From NCBI GenBank assembly GCA_017428325.1, contig JAFRRA010000006.1, positions 434,001-498,000 of the forward strand: DNA of 64,000 nt, given 5' to 3'. This DNA is from Bacteroidales bacterium (GTDB lineage Bacteria; Bacteroidota; Bacteroidia; Bacteroidales; UBA932). Made by a program: the position numbers and the translations under genes. The notes below the pieces were generated by a model. That model saw only the letters and a program-made list of their open reading frames with translations. It ran no database searches and was not told the origin of the DNA. Of the stretch, positions 24,604 to 33,198 are shown one piece after another. Each line of letters starts with the position of its first letter. Positions within the stretch are counted from its first letter, which is position 1.

Positions 24604-27426
24604 TCAGAGTACTAATTTAAGATATTTTCCGGTTACGCTGCCACTGTCTGAGGATACTTTTTCAGGAGTTCCCTCGGCGATTATCCTTCCTCCGCCCTGT
24701 CCCCCCTCAGGTCCCATGTCAATCAGCCAGTCAACGCTCTTGAGGACATCCAGGTTGTGTTCTATTATCACCACTGTATTGCCCTTGTCCACGATTTTCT
24801 GAAGGACTCCCAGAAGCACCTTTATGTCCTCGAAATGGAGGCCTGTGGTAGGCTCGTCCAGAAGGAAGACTGAATTGCCTGTGTCTTTCTTGGAGAGTTC
24901 GGCGGCAAGCTTTACCCTCTGGCTTTCCCCTCCGCTGAGCGTGGTGGACGGCTGGCCAAGTTTCACATAGCCCAGACCCACGTCTTCCATAGCCTTGAGT
25001 TTCTGGCTTATGGACGGGATATGGGAGAAGAATTCCACAGCCTCGGATATTGTCATTTCCAAAACGTCATAGATGTTCTTTCCCTTGTACTTGACCTCCA
25101 GGGTTTCCGCATTGTAGCGCTTTCCGCGGCATTCCTTGCAGGTTACATACACGCTCGGGAGATAGTGCATCTCTATGGTCTCCACGCCGGCTCCCTTGCA
25201 CACCTCGCATCTTCCGCCCTTGATGTTGAAGGAGAAGCGCCCGGCCTTGAAACCTCTGATCTGCGCGTCCGGAGTTTTCTCGAAGAGTTTCCTTATGTCC
25301 GAGAACACGTTTATGTAAGTTGCAGGATTGGACCTCGGCGTGCGTCCGATAGGAGCCTGGTCCACAACGATGACCTTGTCTATGTTCTCGAGACCCTCTA
25401 TGCTTCCGTAAGGGAGAGACCTCTCGATGGAACGGTAGAAAAAGTTTGTCAGAACCGGCTTCAGGGTCTGGTTTACCAGGGAAGATTTTCCGCTGCCGCT
25501 AACCCCGCTCACCCCGACAAGGCAGCCGAGAGGAATCCTGAGCGTTACATCCTTGAGGTTGTTTCCTGTGGCTCCCCTGAGAATCAGAAACTTGCCGTTG
25601 CCGGCTCTTCTTGCTGACGGGATTTCTATCTTTCTTATCCCTCTGATGTATTCGGCGGTGAGACTGCCCGTCTTCCTGACTTTGGAAACAGGCATTTTCA
25701 TCAGTTCCGCAGGGCTTATGTTCAGCAGGAGTTCCCCTCCCTTGTTGCCGGCTCCCGGACCAAGGTCTATCAGGCGGTCGCAGCTGAGCATTGTCTCCAG
25801 GTCGTGTTCCACAACCATGACGGAGTTGCCCTCGTCGCGGAGTTTCTTCAGGGAATCGAGAAGCTTTATGTTGTCCCTCTGGTGTAGCCCTATACTCGGC
25901 TCGTCCAGAATGTAAAGGACGTTCACTAGACGGCTTCCTATCTGGGTGGCAAGGCGGATTCTCTGGCTTTCTCCGCCACTTAGGGTGGCTGTCGCCCTGT
26001 CAAGGGAAAGATAGTCCAGGCCCACTGCGCTGAGGAATCCCACCCTGTCCGTAAGTTCCTTTATGATATCGCGGGCTATAAGTTTCTGCCTGTTGCTCAG
26101 GATGTCAGGCAGGGAGGCTATCCATTCCTTCAGCGAAGAGACATCCATTGCCGCAACCTCGGCGATGTTCTTTCCGTCTATTTTGAAATACAGGGCCTCT
26201 TTCTTCAGGCGCGTGCCGCCGCATTCCGGACAAGGGATTTCCTCAATGTACCTTTCGCGGAGTTTCTTTGCGTCTTCCTCCTCTTCCTCGCTCTGGCGCA
26301 TCTTGGCCGCAACCCCAGGGAAAGAAGCCAGAAGCGTGCCGTCCGCAAGGCTAACCCTGAACAGTTCCTGCGTTCCGTAAAGTATCATGTTAAGGATGTC
26401 TTCCGGAAGGGTACGGATAGGGGCATTGAGGGAGAATCCGTATTTCCTGGCCATCGCTTCCAGTATGCGGAAAGTGTCTGAATCCTTGTACTTTCCGATA
26501 GGGACGATGCCGCCTCCGTTTATTGTCTTTGACGGATCCGGGATGATCCTGTCCATATCTATGCGGGTGATGAATCCCAGGCCCTTGCACATAGGGCAGG
26601 CTCCCTGCGGAGAATTGAAGGAGAACGTGAAGGGAGCCGGCTCCGGAATGGAATCTCCGGTATCGGCATCCATCAGGTTCATGGAAAAGAACCGGAGTTT
26701 TTCGTTTTCCTTCCCGTGACGGATTATCGCGATTGTTCCCTTGCCCCTTTCAAGGGCGGTGTTCACCGAAGAATAGATTCTCTTGCTGTCTTCTCTGGAC
26801 GGAATTATTTTGTCCACAACCAGTTCTATGAAGTGAACCTTGTAGCGGTCCAGAGGCTTTACATCGGCAAGTTCAACTATCTGCCCGTCTATCCTGACCT
26901 GTGTGAATCCCTTTTTCAGCAGTCCGTCCAGCAGTTCTTTGTAATGACCCTTTCTGCCTATCACGAGCGGAGCCAGAAGGTAGCACTTTTCCCCCTCATA
27001 CCCGGCGATGACAAGTTCCGTTATCTGCTCTGCGGTGTATCTTGTAAGTTTCTTTCCCGTGACCGGAGAATAGGCGTCCGAAGCCCTTGCGTAGAGAAGG
27101 CGAAGGAAGTCGTATATCTCCGTTATGGTCCCGACCGTAGAACGCGGATTGCTGCCCGTTGTCTTCTGTTCTATGGCGATTATTGGACTAAGTCCGGTAA
27201 TGCTCTCCACGGCAGGGCGTTCCAGTATTCCGATAAACTGGCGGGCATATGCTGAAAGCGTTTCCATATAACGCCTCTGTCCCTCGGCGAAGATAGTGTC
27301 GAATGCCAGTGTGGACTTGCCGCTTCCGCTGAGTCCGGTTATTACCACAAATCTGTTCCTGGGGATAGTGACGTCTATTCCCTTGAGATTGTGTTCCCGT
27401 GCCCCTGTTATCTGAATGCTGTCCAT
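24604..27426 (-). CDS. uvrA: Excinuclease ABC subunit A
   Basis: Damage-recognition ATPase of nucleotide excision repair; it loads UvrB on lesions. There are two ABC ATPase modules: Walker A GLSGSGKSTLAFD at the N-terminus and GVSGSGKSSLVNQ in the second half, with signatures TLSGGESQRIRLA and TLSGGESQRVKLA. Cys-rich zinc segments ACPMCKGLG, IPCPECGGTRL, and CEVCKGAG with CKECRGKRYN are present. Length 940 is normal. The first half of the classic first zinc module is not CxxC, which also occurs in other members from this phylum. The start overlaps the MBL hydrolase stop by one base. Confidence 0.95.
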   Translation of the reverse strand: MDSIQITGAREHNLKGIDVTIPRNRFVVITGLSGSGKSTLAFDTIFAEGQRRYMETLSAYARQFIGILERPAVESITGLSPIIAIEQKTTGSNPRSTVGTITEIYDFLRLLYARASDAYSPVTGKKLTRYTAEQITELVIAGYEGEKCYLLAPLVIGRKGHYKELLDGLLKKGFTQVRIDGQIVELADVKPLDRYKVHFIELVVDKIIPSREDSKRIYSSVNTALERGKGTIAIIRHGKENEKLRFFSMNLMDADTGDSIPEPAPFTFSFNSPQGACPMCKGLGFITRIDMDRIIPDPSKTINGGGIVPIGKYKDSDTFRILEAMARKYGFSLNAPIRTLPEDILNMILYGTQELFRVSLADGTLLASFPGVAAKMRQSEEEEEDAKKLRERYIEEIPCPECGGTRLKKEALYFKIDGKNIAEVAAMDVSSLKEWIASLPDILSNRQKLIARDIIKELTDRVGFLSAVGLDYLSLDRATATLSGGESQRIRLATQIGSRLVNVLYILDEPSIGLHQRDNIKLLDSLKKLRDEGNSVMVVEHDLETMLSCDRLIDLGPGAGNKGGELLLNISPAELMKMPVSKVRKTGSLTAEYIRGIRKIEIPSARRAGNGKFLILRGATGNNLKDVTLRIPLGCLVGVSGVSGSGKSSLVNQTLKPVLTNFFYRSIERSLPYGSIEGLENIDKVIVVDQAPIGRTPRSNPATYINVFSDIRKLFEKTPDAQIRGFKAGRFSFNIKGGRCEVCKGAGVETIEMHYLPSVYVTCKECRGKRYNAETLEVKYKGKNIYDVLEMTISEAVEFFSHIPSISQKLKAMEDVGLGYVKLGQPSTTLSGGESQRVKLAAELSKKDTGNSVFLLDEPTTGLHFEDIKVLLGVLQKIVDKGNTVVIIEHNLDVLKSVDWLIDMGPEGGQGGGRIIAEGTPEKVSSDSGSVTGKYLKLVL

Positions 27427-28103
27427 CAGAAATCTTCCATATTGAATCTCAGCCAGGTTCCCTTTCTCAGATACGGGTTGTGGGCCAGCTCTTCAAGCAT
27501 CGTTGACTCCGGACCGTGTCCGGGGTATATTGTCGCGTCGTGCCTGATCATCCTTGCGACCTTGTCTACCAGGGACGAACACATAGCCTTGCTGTCTCCC
27601 TCCGGAAGGTCCGTCCTTCCGCAGTTTCCGGCGAACAGGGTGTCTCCCGTAAGGCAGATTTTTTCCGCTTCATTGTAGAAAATTACGCTTCCCCAGGTAT
27701 GGCCTGGAGTGGAAATGACATCAAGGGAGGAATTACCGAAAGTGACTTTGTCTCCGTCTTTTATGTCTACCGTATCCAGTGAAGGGTCATCGATATGTAT
27801 GTCAAACAGCCGGCTGGTTGCCTTTGCCACTTTCAGAAGATCCCTGTCTTCTGGATGGATATAGGTCCGGATGCCGTAGGTGTCTGTCACGAAGCGGTTG
27901 CCCATAGTATGGTCAAAATGGCCGTGGGTGCACAGCAGTTTCACGGGCTTGAGCCCGTTTTCGGATATATACTGTTTCAGTCTCTCCCTTTCCCTTTCCG
28001 TGCTCAGTCCGGGATCCACAATCACGCACTCCCTGGTTTCATCGGAGAGTACATAGCAGCACTCTCTCAGATCGTTGAAATAGAATTGTTTGACAGTTAT
28101 CAT
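27426..28103 (-). CDS. MBL-fold hydrolase, glyoxalase II-like
   Basis: A 225-residue metallo-beta-lactamase-fold hydrolase. The metal-binding motif is CTHGHFDHTMG (HxHxDH), with further ligands in STPGHTWGS, CLTGDTLF and YPGHGPES. It resembles the short glyoxalase II/YcbL class, whose members hydrolyse thioesters such as S-lactoylglutathione, or other esters; the physiological substrate is uncertain. It overlaps pcm by 4 bp upstream and uvrA by 1 bp downstream, so translation of the three is coupled. Confidence 0.85.
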   Translation of the reverse strand: MITVKQFYFNDLRECCYVLSDETRECVIVDPGLSTERERERLKQYISENGLKPVKLLCTHGHFDHTMGNRFVTDTYGIRTYIHPEDRDLLKVAKATSRLFDIHIDDPSLDTVDIKDGDKVTFGNSSLDVISTPGHTWGSVIFYNEAEKICLTGDTLFAGNCGRTDLPEGDSKAMCSSLVDKVARMIRHDATIYPGHGPESTMLEELAHNPYLRKGTWLRFNMEDF

Positions 28104-28825
28104 CTTTTGTCTTGTTTTCCTTTTCTTTCCACCCCCTGGAGCATTGGAACAAAGCTCATTCTGGAAATGTCCCGTCCGGAGAAGGTTCCGTCCGGCTTTC
28201 TGGTTATCACCTTAAGTATCTGTTTCTTTTCCGCAGGATTGTCCTGGGTTTCCTCGTCTACGGGAATCACCATCTTTCCGCCTGGGGCGAGCTGGCTCAT
28301 CAGGTCCTTCGGTATGGAAGGGGCTCCGCAGGTTACGATTATCCCGTCAAAGGGGGCGCGGTCCTTAAGTCCGGCAAATCCGTCGCCGAGGAAAAGATGA
28401 ATCTTTGAAACGGAAAATTCCTCGTCGGGGAAGAAGTATCCGGCATCGGCCAGGTTTTCGGCGGCTTTATGGAAAAGTTCTTCCTGCCTTTCAATGGAGA
28501 AGATTTCCGCCCCCAGATAAAAGAGAACGGCGGTCTGATAGCCGCAACCGGTTCCGATTTCCAGGATCCTTGCCCCCGGCCTGATGTCCAGCAACTGGGT
28601 CTGAAGGGCAACCGTGGATGGCTGGGATATTGTCTGGCCGGCTTCTATTGCAACGGGCATATCCTTGTAGGCCAGATCTTCCAGACCTTCCTGGACGAAG
28701 ATGTGGCGGGGAACGGCTCCGATGGCTTTAAGAACCTTTTCCTCAAAAAGACCCGAAGCGGACAGTTCCTCTACAAGAAGCCTTCTGCGGCCCTGGTAAA
28801 CCAATGTGTCTTTTTTCTCTTTCAT
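28100..28825 (-). CDS. pcm: Protein-L-isoaspartate O-methyltransferase
   Basis: A SAM-dependent enzyme that methylates isoaspartyl residues in damaged proteins to start their repair. Typical features are VPRHIFVQEGLEDLAYKD, the TISQPSTVALQTQLL segment, SAM motif I ILEIGTGCGYQTAVL, and GIIVTCGAPSIP. Length 241 is slightly longer than the usual 210-225 because of a C-terminal tail. It is the first gene of a five-gene minus-strand operon ending at 22266. A -7 element TAAATTTG lies just 9 bp upstream of its ATG, so its mRNA should have almost no leader. Confidence 0.93.
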   Translation of the reverse strand: MKEKKDTLVYQGRRRLLVEELSASGLFEEKVLKAIGAVPRHIFVQEGLEDLAYKDMPVAIEAGQTISQPSTVALQTQLLDIRPGARILEIGTGCGYQTAVLFYLGAEIFSIERQEELFHKAAENLADAGYFFPDEEFSVSKIHLFLGDGFAGLKDRAPFDGIIVTCGAPSIPKDLMSQLAPGGKMVIPVDEETQDNPAEKKQILKVITRKPDGTFSGRDISRMSFVPMLQGVERKGKQDKR

Positions 28826-28833
28826 CGGTCTAG

Positions 28834-28841
28834 CAAATTTA
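28834..28841 (-). promoter_or_regulatory. -7 promoter element of pcm (near-leaderless)
   Basis: The minus strand reads TAAATTTG (28841-28834), and the pcm ATG is at 28825. With initiation about 6 nt after the element, the 5' leader would be only about 2-3 nt. It faces away from the divergent element at 28854. Confidence 0.6.
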
Positions 28842-28853
28842 CAAGATTATTGT

Positions 28854-28861
28854 TATTTTTG
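28854..28861 (+). promoter_or_regulatory. -7 promoter element of the deoxynucleoside kinase gene
   Basis: TATTTTTG, an exact TAnnTTTG match, lies 21 bp before ATG 28883 and 13 bp from the divergent pcm element. Confidence 0.6.
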
Positions 28862-28882
28862 CTTAAACTTCAATCAAGAGCT

Positions 28883-29506
28883 ATGCATATCGGAATCGCA
28901 GGAAACATAGGCAGCGGAAAGACTACCCTTACAGGTCTGCTTGCCAAGAATCTGGGTTGGACCCCAAAGTATGAACCGGTTGAGAACAACCCTTATCTGG
29001 AAGACTTCTACAACGATATGCCACGTTGGTCTTTCAATCTCCAGATTTACTTTCTGAACAAGAGGTTCCAGGAGGTGGTAAACATCCGCAACTCCAATGA
29101 CAATGTAATACAGGACAGGACAATCTATGAGGATTCCTGCGTGTTTGCCCCGAATCTCCACAAGATGGGCCTTATGCCTACCAGGGACTACGACAATTAC
29201 AAGGATCTGTTCTCCCTGATGATTTCCCTTGTGCAACCGCCTGACCTGATGATTTATCTGCGCTCATCCATAGAGCACCTGGTGTCAAACATCCAGAAGA
29301 GGGGGCGCAAGTACGAGGAAGGTATACGCCTGGACTATCTGAAGGGTCTGAACGATCTTTACGAGGAGTGGGCTGAAACCTATAAGGACGGAAAGCTTCT
29401 GATAGTGGACGTGGACCGTCTGGATTTCCAGAACAACCCTAAGGACCTGAGCACGATCATAGATGCCATACAGGCTGAACTCGGCGGTCTGTTCACTGAA
29501 AAATAA
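28883..29506 (+). CDS. Deoxynucleoside kinase
   Basis: A 207-residue deoxyribonucleoside kinase (dGK/dCK-like) for nucleotide salvage. The P-loop GNIGSGKTTL is at residues 7-16, the DRTIYEDSCVFA motif carries the substrate-binding Asp-Arg, and the LID-type region RGRKYEEGIRLDYL follows. I start at ATG 28883 because it directly precedes the P-loop strand MHIGIAG and follows a -7 element; longer in-frame reading overlaps pcm and is not credible. It ends 5 bp from the convergent EnvC stop. Specificity among purine and pyrimidine deoxynucleosides is undecided. Confidence 0.9.
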   Translation: MHIGIAGNIGSGKTTLTGLLAKNLGWTPKYEPVENNPYLEDFYNDMPRWSFNLQIYFLNKRFQEVVNIRNSNDNVIQDRTIYEDSCVFAPNLHKMGLMPTRDYDNYKDLFSLMISLVQPPDLMIYLRSSIEHLVSNIQKRGRKYEEGIRLDYLKGLNDLYEEWAETYKDGKLLIVDVDRLDFQNNPKDLSTIIDAIQAELGGLFTEK

Positions 29507-29511
29507 GCCGG

Positions 29512-30774
29512 CTATTTCTTGAGCCAGTTTTCCGGATTCTGCTTCTGGGTTCCCATCCAGAGCTCGAAATGTATTTCCGGGCTTTCCTGATTTGAATCGA
29601 CGGTTCCGATTACGGAGCCCTGGGATAACTTTTGTCCGTTCCTGACACTGACCTTGCCCAGTTTGCAGTAGAAGGTGAAGAATTTGCCGTGCTCGACCAG
29701 CACGCAGTTGCTGTATCCCGGAATAACGATGATCTGCTTTACCACACCCTCGAACACACACAGCACCTGGCTGCCCTTTGGGGCGGCTATGTTGACTCCG
29801 TTGTTGAACGGAAGCTTGACTCCCTTGATCGTAGGATGAGGATGCTCGCCGAAACCTTCCACAATCATTCCCCGCTTGACAGGCCAAGGAAGGTTCCCGC
29901 GGTTGCTCTCGAAAGATCCGCTGAGCTTGGCGCTTTCCGGAGTTTCCGCATATGTCTTCGAGGTTGAAGGGGTCTTGCCACCGCTCTTCTTGGCAGCCGC
30001 TTCAGCTTTTTTCCTTTCGGAGGCTATGGCCTGGGAGATGAGCTTTTCGATTTCCTTGTTCAGACGGTCAGCCTGCTGCTTTTTCTTCTGGAGTTCCTGG
30101 GTGTACTTTTTCTGTTGTTTCGCCAGGGTGTTGGCATATGCCTTAGACTTGTCCTGGTCTTGCTTCAGGCGGTTGTACTCCTCTGTCTTTTCGTGCTGGT
30201 CCTTTATCTTTTCTGCCTGCATGTGAGACAGTTCGCTGCGCTCGGCCTCCACCTTGCGGGTTTCTTCCTTAATGTCTTTTGCAAGTTTTGAAAGGGAGGA
30301 AGAATACTTCTTGAGATAGCTCCATCTGCGATAGCCCTGCTCCACATTGTCGGAGGCGATGATATACATGAACCACTTGCGGGTGTCGCGGTTGCGGTAG
30401 GCCTTCATCACCATCCTCTTGTAGGAGGATCGCAGGCTGTCCAGTTTGGCGTTCATTATCTCCAGCTTCCTGGTCTTATCGGAGATTTCCTGCCCCTGGC
30501 GGTTGATGTCTTCCTCAAGGCGGTCAATGAGCCTTTTCCTGGTTTCCACCTTCTTGTTGAGAAGTTTCAACTCGGTCAGGGTGTTCTGCCTCTGCTTCTT
30601 GGTCTCCGATATCTGCTTGTCCAGGAATTTTATGTCGTCCTGCAGTTTGCCGGCCTCCTGCTTTTTCTTCTCGATGGTCTTGTTCTGGCAGAAGGCTTCA
30701 TTGCCGGCCAGCAACAGGAAGCCTGTGGCGACAGCCAGCAATAAACTTGGAATATGTGGTCTGGCAATCCTCAT
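29512..30774 (-). CDS. EnvC-like murein hydrolase activator (degenerate LytM/M23 domain)
   Basis: An exported coiled-coil protein of 420 residues. A signal peptide is followed by long heptad-rich coiled coils (about 30-265, e.g. KKQEAGKLQDDIKFLDKQ), then a C-terminal LytM/M23 domain (about 305-420, GVNIAAPKGSQVLCVFEGVV). The metal ligands of active M23 peptidases are missing: the usual HxGxD region reads NNGVNI and the final HxH reads EIHFE. This is the EnvC/NlpD situation, in which the domain activates cell-wall amidases at the division site. It overlaps the upstream TPR gene by 4 bp (ATGA). Confidence 0.85.
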   Translation of the reverse strand: MRIARPHIPSLLLAVATGFLLLAGNEAFCQNKTIEKKKQEAGKLQDDIKFLDKQISETKKQRQNTLTELKLLNKKVETRKRLIDRLEEDINRQGQEISDKTRKLEIMNAKLDSLRSSYKRMVMKAYRNRDTRKWFMYIIASDNVEQGYRRWSYLKKYSSSLSKLAKDIKEETRKVEAERSELSHMQAEKIKDQHEKTEEYNRLKQDQDKSKAYANTLAKQQKKYTQELQKKKQQADRLNKEIEKLISQAIASERKKAEAAAKKSGGKTPSTSKTYAETPESAKLSGSFESNRGNLPWPVKRGMIVEGFGEHPHPTIKGVKLPFNNGVNIAAPKGSQVLCVFEGVVKQIIVIPGYSNCVLVEHGKFFTFYCKLGKVSVRNGQKLSQGSVIGTVDSNQESPEIHFELWMGTQKQNPENWLKK

Positions 30775-32528
30775 TTCTTTTCCTTTTCAAGCTGTTCCGT
30801 CCTGATGGTCTCCATCCTCCATTTTATTGTCTCCATCATAACCTGGTCATCTTTTCCGGTACAGATCAGAAGGGCTTTGCCATAATATCTCAGAGCCATG
30901 TCGTAATCTCCGTTCACATAGAGTATTTCGGCATACCGTCTGATTATTCCCTCGTCTTCGTCGCCGCCGTAGGCAATGGCCTGCTGCATGTATTTCTTGG
31001 CCTCCTCAAACCTTCCGAGATGATAGAGGATCCAGGCATAGGTGTCGAGATAATGATATTTACCCGAGCTGCTTTCAATGGAGGTCTGGCTCATCTTAAG
31101 GGCCCGCTCGAGAGTCTTTTTTGAAGGGTTCTGCTCCGAGGACAGCAGGTACCAGGCATAGTTGTTCAGAACCTGGGCGTTCTGGGGATCCAGTTTCAGC
31201 GCCTTGTCATAATATTTGAAAGCGGACTTGTTGTCCCACTTGTCGTGGTACATGTCTCCCACCAGAGAGTAGATCTGGAGGAGCATAGCCGTGTCTTTCT
31301 GTTTCTTTACAGCCTTCTCCTGAGACAGGAAAGTCTGTATGGCATCGTCGTATTTCTGGAGGTTGTATTCAGCCATCCCCTTGAACTCGAACAGTTCTAT
31401 GGCTTTGTCCGGGAACAGCGCCATAGACGTGTCCGCAAATCCCGCCAGCCTTTCCCAGTTCTGGGTGCTGTACAGGAAGGACAGCATATTTCCCCTTATG
31501 TATGAATCTTCCGGATAATACTTGAGAATGTTGTTAAGCACCGTGCCGGCCTTTTCGTACTCGCCCGTCCTGGAAAGATATATGGCGCTGGTGATAGCGG
31601 CGCTGCTGTCCGCAGGGTCGCTCTTGGCGAACTCCATTAGGCAGTCTGCCATTCCGCCCCTCATCTGCTGGTAGAACACGGGATTCTTGAGAGTCTCCTC
31701 CAGATGGGATTTCTTTATTTCCGGATCAGCATCCCTGTTCACCAGGAACGATTTCAGGTATATCAGATACATTCCCCAGTTCTTCTGCCTGCGGTATGTC
31801 TGCATTTTCCCGTATATGGCGGGCACATAGTCGGATTCAGCCTCCAGGGCCTTGCTGTACCAGAAGTGGGCCAGGGAGTCCTTGCCTCCTTGTGCATAGA
31901 TGTCTGCGATATATGCCTCGTACATCGGGTTCGGCATCTTCCCGTCTGCGTCTATCAGGGCCTGCAAAGCCTTGCTCATCTCTCCCTGGGAGGAATAAAT
32001 GCGGAAACGGGTCATAGTGGAGGCTTCGTTAGGTCCTGTCTTCTGCTCCAGCCTGTCCGCCAACGCCAGGGCCTTGTCCTGCATGCCCCTTGGCACATAA
32101 AGGTTGATCAGGCTGAGGTAGGGTTCGCTCTTGGACGGGAATTTTTCTACAAGACGCTCGAAAAGGGCCATTGCGGCGGGAGTGTCGTTGTTCTGCATAT
32201 AGAGGGCTCCCAGAGTTGCCAAATAGTAATAGTTGGTGGAGTCTATGCCGTTTGCGGCCTTAAGGTCCCTTTCCGCTTCCTCAAGGTCCATCTCCACCAG
32301 GGCAACCTTGGCAAGCATATAGTATGCGGCGTCGTTGCGGGGATTGTACTCTATGGCCTTCCGGCAAAGCTTTTTCACGCTGTCTGCCTGATGATTGTTG
32401 TAAGCCATCTGGGCGGCTATCATACAGGAGTCGCTTCTTGACAGGGAAATGGCATCCTGTGCCTTAAGGGCCGAAGGAACCCATGCCAGCAGCATCCACG
32501 CGAAAAATATAGAAAACAGACGTTTCAT
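30771..32528 (-). CDS. Exported tetratricopeptide-repeat protein
   Basis: A 585-residue protein with a signal peptide ending ALKAQ and then tandem TPR-like helices through nearly the whole length. Typical repeats are YYMLAKVALVEMDLEEAERDLK, seen in part, YNLQKYDDAIQTFL, and a final YADILYVNGDYD-like unit. TPR arrays mediate protein-protein contacts; a periplasmic scaffold role beside the EnvC-like activator is inferred from the overlapping genes. A -7 element TAATTTTG sits about 11 bp upstream of the start. Conserved in Bacteroidales at this locus to my knowledge, but unnamed. Confidence 0.82.
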   Translation of the reverse strand: MKRLFSIFFAWMLLAWVPSALKAQDAISLSRSDSCMIAAQMAYNNHQADSVKKLCRKAIEYNPRNDAAYYMLAKVALVEMDLEEAERDLKAANGIDSTNYYYLATLGALYMQNNDTPAAMALFERLVEKFPSKSEPYLSLINLYVPRGMQDKALALADRLEQKTGPNEASTMTRFRIYSSQGEMSKALQALIDADGKMPNPMYEAYIADIYAQGGKDSLAHFWYSKALEAESDYVPAIYGKMQTYRRQKNWGMYLIYLKSFLVNRDADPEIKKSHLEETLKNPVFYQQMRGGMADCLMEFAKSDPADSSAAITSAIYLSRTGEYEKAGTVLNNILKYYPEDSYIRGNMLSFLYSTQNWERLAGFADTSMALFPDKAIELFEFKGMAEYNLQKYDDAIQTFLSQEKAVKKQKDTAMLLQIYSLVGDMYHDKWDNKSAFKYYDKALKLDPQNAQVLNNYAWYLLSSEQNPSKKTLERALKMSQTSIESSSGKYHYLDTYAWILYHLGRFEEAKKYMQQAIAYGGDEDEGIIRRYAEILYVNGDYDMALRYYGKALLICTGKDDQVMMETIKWRMETIRTEQLEKEKK

Positions 32529-32538
32529 ATCGTTCAGA

Positions 32539-32546
32539 CAAAATTA
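32539..32546 (-). promoter_or_regulatory. -7 promoter element of the TPR-envC operon
   Basis: The minus strand reads TAATTTTG (32546-32539), an exact consensus match 10 bp before the ATG at 32528, implying a very short leader. Confidence 0.55.
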
Positions 32547-32558
32547 CAAATAATGTGC

Positions 32559-32566
32559 TAAATTTG
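32559..32566 (+). promoter_or_regulatory. -7 promoter element of the ECF sigma operon
   Basis: TAAATTTG, an exact consensus match, is placed 38 bp before ATG 32605 and divergent from the TPR promoter. Being of housekeeping type, it suggests basal expression rather than pure autoregulation. Confidence 0.55.
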
Positions 32567-32604
32567 TTGTCCATTGCAACCTTCGGGCGGTAAATTGCAT
32601 CTTA

Positions 32605-33177
32605 ATGTCAGAAAACAAGAAGACACGGGAACTGCCGGACCCTTATTCCGACCTTGTAGCACGCTGCAAAAGGCAGGAAAGAAGGGCACAGAGGGAGCTT
32701 TATGACAAGCTCTCTTCCAGGATGTTCCCCGTTTGTCTGCGCTATATGGGAGAGAGGGAGAAGGCAAAAGATGTTCTCCACGACGGGTTCATCACCCTTT
32801 TTTCCAAGCTAGAGGACTACCGTTCGGAAGGATTGTTCGAAGGCTGGGCAAGACGGATCTTTGTCACCGCCTGCCTTATGCAGATCCGCAAGACCGATAT
32901 CCTCAAGCAAGCGGTCCAGATAGACGGAGAATCCTCCGCGGCGGCATCTTCCCTGGAACTTGATCCCCAGGAAACGGCTTCTCTGGATGCCGACAAGCTG
33001 ATGGAGCTGATCGTTTCTATGCCTGAAGGGTTCAGGACGGTGTTCAACCTCTATGCGATAGAGGGTTATTCCCACAGGGAGATCGCGGATTTGCTCGGTC
33101 TCAGCGAAGGAGGATGCCGTTCACAGCTTAGCCGGGCGAGGGTCTGGTTGCAGGAAAGACTGAAGAAAATGAAATGA
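32605..33177 (+). CDS. ECF-type RNA polymerase sigma factor
   Basis: A sigma-70-family ECF factor of 190 residues with region 2 (about 20-90: ELYDKLSSRMFPVCLRYMG, VLHDGFITLFSKL) and region 4 (about 130-185: MPEGFRTVFNLYAIEGYSH, then REIADLLGLSEGGCRSQLSR). No sigma-3 domain is present. It directs RNA polymerase to a dedicated promoter set that is not known. The next gene, 21 bp downstream on the same strand, encodes a single-pass inner-membrane protein with an outer-membrane-barrel-like C-terminus and is the natural candidate for its regulator. Confidence 0.92.
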   Translation: MSENKKTRELPDPYSDLVARCKRQERRAQRELYDKLSSRMFPVCLRYMGEREKAKDVLHDGFITLFSKLEDYRSEGLFEGWARRIFVTACLMQIRKTDILKQAVQIDGESSAAASSLELDPQETASLDADKLMELIVSMPEGFRTVFNLYAIEGYSHREIADLLGLSEGGCRSQLSRARVWLQERLKKMK

Positions 33178-33198
33178 CGTGTCTAAATTTATAGGAAA

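Noticed and set aside
25060..26740. Unusual first zinc module of UvrA
   Set aside because: Partial loss of the first CxxC pair is, to my knowledge, seen in other UvrA proteins of this phylum, and the rest is canonical.
28469..28882. Long N-terminal extension of the deoxynucleoside kinase
   Set aside because: It is antisense to pcm and lies upstream of the -7 element at 28854; the P-loop protein starts at 28883.
29512..29860. EnvC LytM domain as a novel inactivated peptidase
   Set aside because: Loss of metal ligands is the known normal state of EnvC/NlpD-type activators, so it is not a discovery.
31704..32441. 245-codon plus-strand frame inside the TPR gene
   Set aside because: Antisense shadow of repetitive TPR codons; no signal or family.
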